8,732 nt of DNA from Phycisphaera sp. Its GTDB lineage: Bacteria > Planctomycetota > Phycisphaerae > Phycisphaerales > Phycisphaeraceae. Position numbers and translations under genes: made by a program. Positions 4,868 through 8,732 of this stretch are shown here, one piece after another. The stretch's first letter is position 1; each line of letters starts with the position of its first letter. The notes under the pieces were generated by a model. It saw only the letters and a list, made by a program, of their open reading frames with translations, made no database searches and was not told the DNA's origin. The stretch spans positions 1 through 8,732 of the forward strand of contig JARFRI010000186.1 in assembly GCA_029287335.1 (NCBI GenBank), in the 5' to 3' direction.

Positions 4868-7480
4868 ATGAGTGAAGCCGCCGATGCCAATCCAGCCGTC
4901 ACCTCGTTAACCGCGAAAGCGGGCGACAAGGTCGACAACTACACGATCATGGAACAGGTCGGTGCAGGGGGCACCGCCATCGTCTTCCGTGGGCACGACC
5001 ACGTTCTGAACCGGAATGTGGCGATCAAGCAACTCGTCGTGCCGCCGGGCGAAGAAGGCGACGACATCCGCCAGCAGGCCCTGGCCGAGGCGGCGATCCA
5101 CAAACGCGTTGCGGCGGGCGATCCTAAACTGCTGGTCCAGTACATCGACACCATTAACGACCCGCGCGGGATCTTCCTGATCAGCGAGTACGTCGACGGC
5201 CCGTCCCTGGAGTGGATCCTTCAGCAGGAAACCAAGCCGATGGAGCAGCGTCAGGCGCTGGGCATCATCGCGGCGACCGCCAAGGCACTGGACGCGCTGC
5301 ATCAAGGCGGGGTCATCCACCGCGACCTCAAGCCATCGAACATCCTCATGCCGCGCGAAGGCGGGCTCAAGCTCGCGGACTTCGGCTTGGCGGCGCTGGT
5401 CGCCGAGCAGCAGACACTCGACATCGGCTCGGTGCGTTACATGGCACCGGAGCTGTTGCAAGGCGAGTCGGGGACACCCAAGAGCGACCTGTATTCGCTG
5501 GGCATCGTGGCGTACGAGATGCTTGCCGGTCGAGAAAACTTCAACAACGCGTTCCGCACGATCCTGCGCGACCAGCGCAACCAGTCGATGCGCTGGGTGA
5601 AGTGGCACACGAACGTCCGGGCGAAAGTGACGCCTTTGGATCAACTCGTCGATGGCATCCCGGCTTCGCTCTCACAGCTTGTCGCGCGGATGATGGAGAA
5701 GGACCCGGCCCGTCGGGTGGGTTCGTGCTCGGAGTTGATCGATGCGATCCGACTGCACTTCTCCCAGGACGGCCAAGGCCAGCAGCCCACCCCCGGCCCG
5801 CACGCCGCGATGGCGCCGCCGCAGATCGACGACGCCAGCCAGACCGCCGCGGTGCCTGAGAAGAGCAAGCTGCCGATGATCCTCACGGCAACGCTGTTGA
5901 TCTGGCTCCTTGCAATCGGCGGGTTCTTCATCTGGAAGAAACAGCAGACCCAGGAGGCACTGGCCAATCAGACCGCCGCGCTGATCTCAGATATCGAATA
6001 CGCGGACAACCTGATCAACACGCTGCAGTACGAAGAGGCGATCAATGCCTTTAACGCGATCCCCGGCGAACACGCGAGCCTGTTTGACCCCAACAACCGT
6101 CGTGGCCGAGACGACCTGGTCGAGTCAGGCAGCCTCAAGGCCCAGGCCCTGCTCGCCGCCCAGAAGAACGACTTCGTCACCGCCCACGCCAAGGCATTGG
6201 ACTACCAGCGCACGATCAGCTCGTCCAAGTCGCTGCCCACCAGCATTAAGACAGAGCTGGGTCGGCGTGATGCGCAGGACCTTGTCGAAGAATACGCGGC
6301 TCGCTCGGCCTTCCAGCAGCGGTCCAACGACATCGAAGCGTTGTTTGCCCAAGGCAAGCTCGACCAGGCCATTATCGCCATCCGCCAACTCAAGTCCGAC
6401 ATCGGCACGAGCGTGGCACAAACCGACCTGGACCAGATCGCGGCGTTTGAGAAGAAGCACAGCATGCTCATCGGCGATCAACGCGTCGCCCAGCTCTTAG
6501 AAGACGCCAAGAAGTTTGACGCGGCCGGTGATCTGGAAGAGGCGATCGACGTGTTAGAGGCCGAGATCCAAGACACGGGCGACAGCGTGGACCCACGCGT
6601 CGTGGTTCTTGCGGATCAGTTCAACAAACGGCTTCAGATCCAAGAACTCGAAGAAGACCTTGCCGAGGCCGAGCAATCCGACGACCTTGCCGAGATCCTC
6701 AAAGCAACGCAGGACCTGCACCGCGTCCAGCCGACACAGGCCCGAAAGGAACGGATCAGCGAGCTAGAAATCGCCATGCTGATTGTCGATGCACGGACCG
6801 CCCTTGCCGACGGTAGGCCCGGGGGTGCCGAGTCGATCCTTAACGATGTGCTCAAGCGTGATGCCGACAATGTGGAGGCGAAGCAGATCATCGCTTCGCT
6901 TGAAAATGAGCGGATGAAAATCGAGTTCGAGCGCAAGGGCGACCAACTCGTCGCCGAGGGCAAGTATCAAGAAAGCATTGCGATGTATCAGAAGGTGCTG
7001 ACGCTTGGCCCGGATTCCGACGGCTCGATCAACGCGAAGATCAAGAACGCCGTGGGACAGGTCCACCTTGCCGAAAGCGAGAAATTACTGGCCGAAGGTA
7101 AGATCGCCGCGTCGCAAGACCGGCTGGATAAGGCCCGTGTCGCACTGGGCGATATTGATGCGATCCTCGACCTGCAAGAGCGTATCGACGAACTGCGTGA
7201 GTACACCCTGCTCGTCAAAGAGGGCGACACGTTAGCGGGTAAAGACGAGTTCGGTAAAGCCAAGGCCAAGTACCTCGCCGCCAAGAAGATCTTCGACAGC
7301 CAGGCCATCAACGACAAGATCAACGATTGCGACTTTGGCAGTTGGCTGCAACAGGCAGACGGCCACATCCTTCGGCGTGAGTGGGAGGCCGCAGACGGCG
7401 CGCTTAAGCGTGCCGAAGAAATCAAGACCAACGACCAGACCCGCGCCCGCCGCGAGCAGATCAACAACCGCGTCCAATAG
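4868..7480 (+). CDS. Transmembrane Ser/Thr protein kinase with long helical repeat domain
   Basis: This 870-residue Hanks-type (PknB-like) kinase has an N-terminal catalytic domain (about 24-298) and appears active. The glycine loop is GAGGTAIVF at 32-40. Other key residues are Lys54 in VAIK, Glu74, HRDLKPSN at 151-158 with catalytic Asp153, DFG at 171-173, and SVRYMAPE at 188-195. Between GRENF and the LVARMMEKDPARR element lies a longer than usual stretch rich in Arg/Gln/Trp (about 228-262). A Pro/Gln-rich linker (about 300-334) leads to a single membrane helix (about 335-356) followed by WKK. The remaining 510 residues are almost entirely helical by composition, with degenerate repeats of about 44-50 residues (starting near 550, 598, 646, 694, 740, 789, 833, and less regularly at 382, 429 and 492). 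They resemble TPR-like hairpins but have a longer period. The kinase would phosphorylate cytoplasmic targets in response to something sensed outside the membrane. It stands between cpaA and cpaB in a Tad locus, so pilus proteins are candidate substrates. No ribosome site is seen before the ATG. Confidence 0.93.
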   Translation: MSEAADANPAVTSLTAKAGDKVDNYTIMEQVGAGGTAIVFRGHDHVLNRNVAIKQLVVPPGEEGDDIRQQALAEAAIHKRVAAGDPKLLVQYIDTINDPRGIFLISEYVDGPSLEWILQQETKPMEQRQALGIIAATAKALDALHQGGVIHRDLKPSNILMPREGGLKLADFGLAALVAEQQTLDIGSVRYMAPELLQGESGTPKSDLYSLGIVAYEMLAGRENFNNAFRTILRDQRNQSMRWVKWHTNVRAKVTPLDQLVDGIPASLSQLVARMMEKDPARRVGSCSELIDAIRLHFSQDGQGQQPTPGPHAAMAPPQIDDASQTAAVPEKSKLPMILTATLLIWLLAIGGFFIWKKQQTQEALANQTAALISDIEYADNLINTLQYEEAINAFNAIPGEHASLFDPNNRRGRDDLVESGSLKAQALLAAQKNDFVTAHAKALDYQRTISSSKSLPTSIKTELGRRDAQDLVEEYAARSAFQQRSNDIEALFAQGKLDQAIIAIRQLKSDIGTSVAQTDLDQIAAFEKKHSMLIGDQRVAQLLEDAKKFDAAGDLEEAIDVLEAEIQDTGDSVDPRVVVLADQFNKRLQIQELEEDLAEAEQSDDLAEILKATQDLHRVQPTQARKERISELEIAMLIVDARTALADGRPGGAESILNDVLKRDADNVEAKQIIASLENERMKIEFERKGDQLVAEGKYQESIAMYQKVLTLGPDSDGSINAKIKNAVGQVHLAESEKLLAEGKIAASQDRLDKARVALGDIDAILDLQERIDELREYTLLVKEGDTLAGKDEFGKAKAKYLAAKKIFDSQAINDKINDCDFGSWLQQADGHILRREWEAADGALKRAEEIKTNDQTRARREQINNRVQ

Positions 7481-7503
7481 CCCCGCGACCGCACCCACCG
7501 CTT

Positions 7504-8157
7504 TTGACCCAACCAACGAACAACCCGCTTGAGCACAGCACCCCCGCCTCGCCGGGTAAGACGTTGCGTATCGCTCGGCTGGTGATCGCGATCGGATTGT
7601 GTGTGGGGATCGCGGTGTTCGCGGTGCTGACGATCAATCAACTCGAAGCCGGGCCATCGAACAATGCCCTGCCAACCGACTTTGGCACCAGCAGCGCTGC
7701 GTCGACGCCGCCTGCACCCGCCAATAGCGTCTCGCCTTTGGCCGGGATCGCGCAGGTCGATCCGAGTAAGTTCATCCCGATCATGCGGAAAAACCCGCAC
7801 CCCGGGCAGATCCCACCCTTCCTCCGGGCCGATCCTTACGGCCAGATGCCTTACCAGCAGGCCGCGGCGGGCGAGGTCTGGGAGTTCTGTGCCTACCGCG
7901 TCAATGACGCGAGCCTGACCGACCTGATCGCCCACTACAACGAGCAGGCCAAGCTGGCTGACATGAAGCTCGTCAAGCAAAAGCCCGCCAGCGAGAACAT
8001 GCCCGGCGGCGTGGTCGTATCTTGGTCCGACGGCCGACGCGGTCTGGAAGTCACCGCCGCGCCGCTGGGCAGCACCAAGCCCGCCGCCCCACCGCTTCGG
8101 CCGGACACGCCGCTACAGTGGGTTGTCAAGTACAGTTACCCCTCCAAAGCGCAATAA
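7504..8157 (+). CDS. Uncharacterised single-span membrane protein between kinase and cpaB
   Basis: I do not recognise this family. The frame opens at TTG 7504, 23 bases after the kinase stop, and encodes 217 residues. No ATG or GTG is available upstream in frame and no ribosome site precedes 7504. A second TTG at 7564 (197 residues), preceded by GGGTAAG, is an equally possible start and would put the membrane helix right at the N-terminus. The protein has one membrane helix (about 22-43), a Ser/Pro/Ala-rich linker (about 50-80), and a compact C-terminal domain (about 85-217). Recognisable stretches there are FIPIMRKNPHPGQIPPFL, a helix SLTDLIAHYNEQAKLADMKLV, and the strands GGVVVSWSDGRRGLEVTAAP and QWVVKYSY. 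The alternation of a helix ending in a Tyr-containing segment with beta strands suggests a small alpha/beta domain outside the membrane. Its place between the kinase and cpaB suggests a role in the pilus assembly or in signalling to it. Confidence 0.8.
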   Translation: MTQPTNNPLEHSTPASPGKTLRIARLVIAIGLCVGIAVFAVLTINQLEAGPSNNALPTDFGTSSAASTPPAPANSVSPLAGIAQVDPSKFIPIMRKNPHPGQIPPFLRADPYGQMPYQQAAAGEVWEFCAYRVNDASLTDLIAHYNEQAKLADMKLVKQKPASENMPGGVVVSWSDGRRGLEVTAAPLGSTKPAAPPLRPDTPLQWVVKYSYPSKAQ

Positions 8158-8181
8158 CCCGCGCCGGCAACGAGACCAACC

Positions 8182-8732
8182 ATGAGTCAATTCCCTAACA
8201 CTAGTAGCTCTTCCCCTTCCGCACCGGCCGGTAGCGGGCAACTCGTGGTCGTCGGCCTGGTCATCGCGATTGTCGCGGTGATCCTGATGAACGTCTACGT
8301 CGAGATGCGCGTCGCGGCGGAGAAGGAAGACACGGTCACCTACTTCCGCTTCGCCGACGACATGAAGGCGGGCGATGAGATCGAGATCAACGACCTGGAT
8401 CGCGTTGATGTTCCCAAGAGTTTGCAAAACGCGTTTGGCACCAACGCCGTACCTGAAGACCCGCAAAGCCCTGGCAGACCCTTGGACGGCGAGTTCCGCA
8501 ACCTCAACGAAGCGGTCGTCAAGGGGCAGATGCTGACCTTTAGCCTGATCCGCAACGCCAGCGCATCGGCACCTCGTGACCCCGCCTACATCGGCCTCGA
8601 CGAACTCACGCTCAACATCGACTCGAAGAAACAACCACCCAACCTCCGCCCCGGCGACTTCGTCGACCTGCGAGCCGAGGTCCCGCTCAACCGCGACACA
8701 CGATTCAAGACGATCATGGAATACGTCCGGGT
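8182..8732 (+). CDS. cpaB: Flp pilus assembly protein CpaB/RcpC (SAF domain), 3' end missing
   Basis: This open frame starts at ATG 8182 and runs off the window; 183 codons are visible. After a Ser/Pro-rich N-terminal stretch comes one membrane helix (about 21-40). A SAF-type domain then follows (about 52-123): TYFRFADDMKAGDEIEINDL, then DVPKS, and VVKGQMLTFSLI, matching the family's pattern of a base-like start (ADD.KAGD.I...DL) and a closing KGQ.L. The element NLRPGDFVDLRAEVP at about 154-168 matches the CpaB motif RPGD.VD. CpaB/RcpC is a periplasmic component linked to the CpaC secretin in Tad systems. The gene starts 24 bases after the preceding stop, so it is probably cotranscribed with the unknown protein and the kinase. 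No clear ribosome site is present. Secretin, CpaE and TadB/TadC genes would be expected further downstream. Confidence 0.85.
   Translation, partial: MSQFPNTSSSSPSAPAGSGQLVVVGLVIAIVAVILMNVYVEMRVAAEKEDTVTYFRFADDMKAGDEIEINDLDRVDVPKSLQNAFGTNAVPEDPQSPGRPLDGEFRNLNEAVVKGQMLTFSLIRNASASAPRDPAYIGLDELTLNIDSKKQPPNLRPGDFVDLRAEVPLNRDTRFKTIMEYVR

Noticed and set aside
6988..7980. Minus-strand open frame of 330 codons opposite the kinase end and the next gene
   Set aside because: Its sequence is low-complexity Ser/Arg-rich, typical of an antisense frame, and it spans two + strand genes that are better supported.
1..8732. CRISPR array, tRNA or rRNA genes, insertion sequence, prophage or attachment site
   Set aside because: I saw no regularly spaced identical repeats, no tRNA-like cloverleaf, no transposase or integrase motifs and no terminal inverted repeats; the composition looks uniform across the window.

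Overview
The window is GC-rich bacterial chromosomal DNA with mostly tightly packed genes on the + strand. The family content suggests a planctomycete of the Phycisphaerae type, but this is an inference from overall character; no marker gene in the window fixes the taxonomy. The clues are a Hanks-type kinase with a large helical extracytoplasmic part, a Flp/Tad pilus locus, few Shine-Dalgarno sequences, and a B12-domain-like protein.

Layout. Positions 66-1034 on the minus strand encode an M48-family metalloprotease lipoprotein, probably involved in envelope protein quality control. A 330-base divergent intergenic region separates it from a + strand gene (1365-2090) for a protein with the cobalamin-binding fold but without the cobalt-binding histidine. 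That gene ends at a strong intrinsic terminator (2114-2152).

From 2192 to the right edge the window is dominated by a Flp/Tad (type IVb) pilus locus: the assembly ATPase CpaF/TadA (2192-3301), two small Flp-type prepilins (3424-3621 and 3723-3950), an intrinsic terminator (3991-4018), the prepilin peptidase CpaA/TadV (4077-4649), a transmembrane Ser/Thr protein kinase with a long C-terminal array of helical repeats (4868-7480), an unrecognised single-span membrane protein (7504-8157), and the start of CpaB/RcpC (8182 onward, cut by the window end). The membrane platform (TadB/TadC), secretin (CpaC) and CpaE are not in the window and may lie beyond the right edge.

How the genes could work together: the peptidase would cut both prepilins at the same Gly21/Ala22 site, CpaF would power assembly, and CpaB would belong to the envelope-spanning channel. 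The kinase and the 217-residue membrane protein sit in tandem directly ahead of cpaB, with gaps of 23 and 24 bases. This suggests that a sensor kinase and an accessory membrane protein belong to the pilus machine or control it. This kinase/unknown/CpaB unit is the best candidate for something not yet described.
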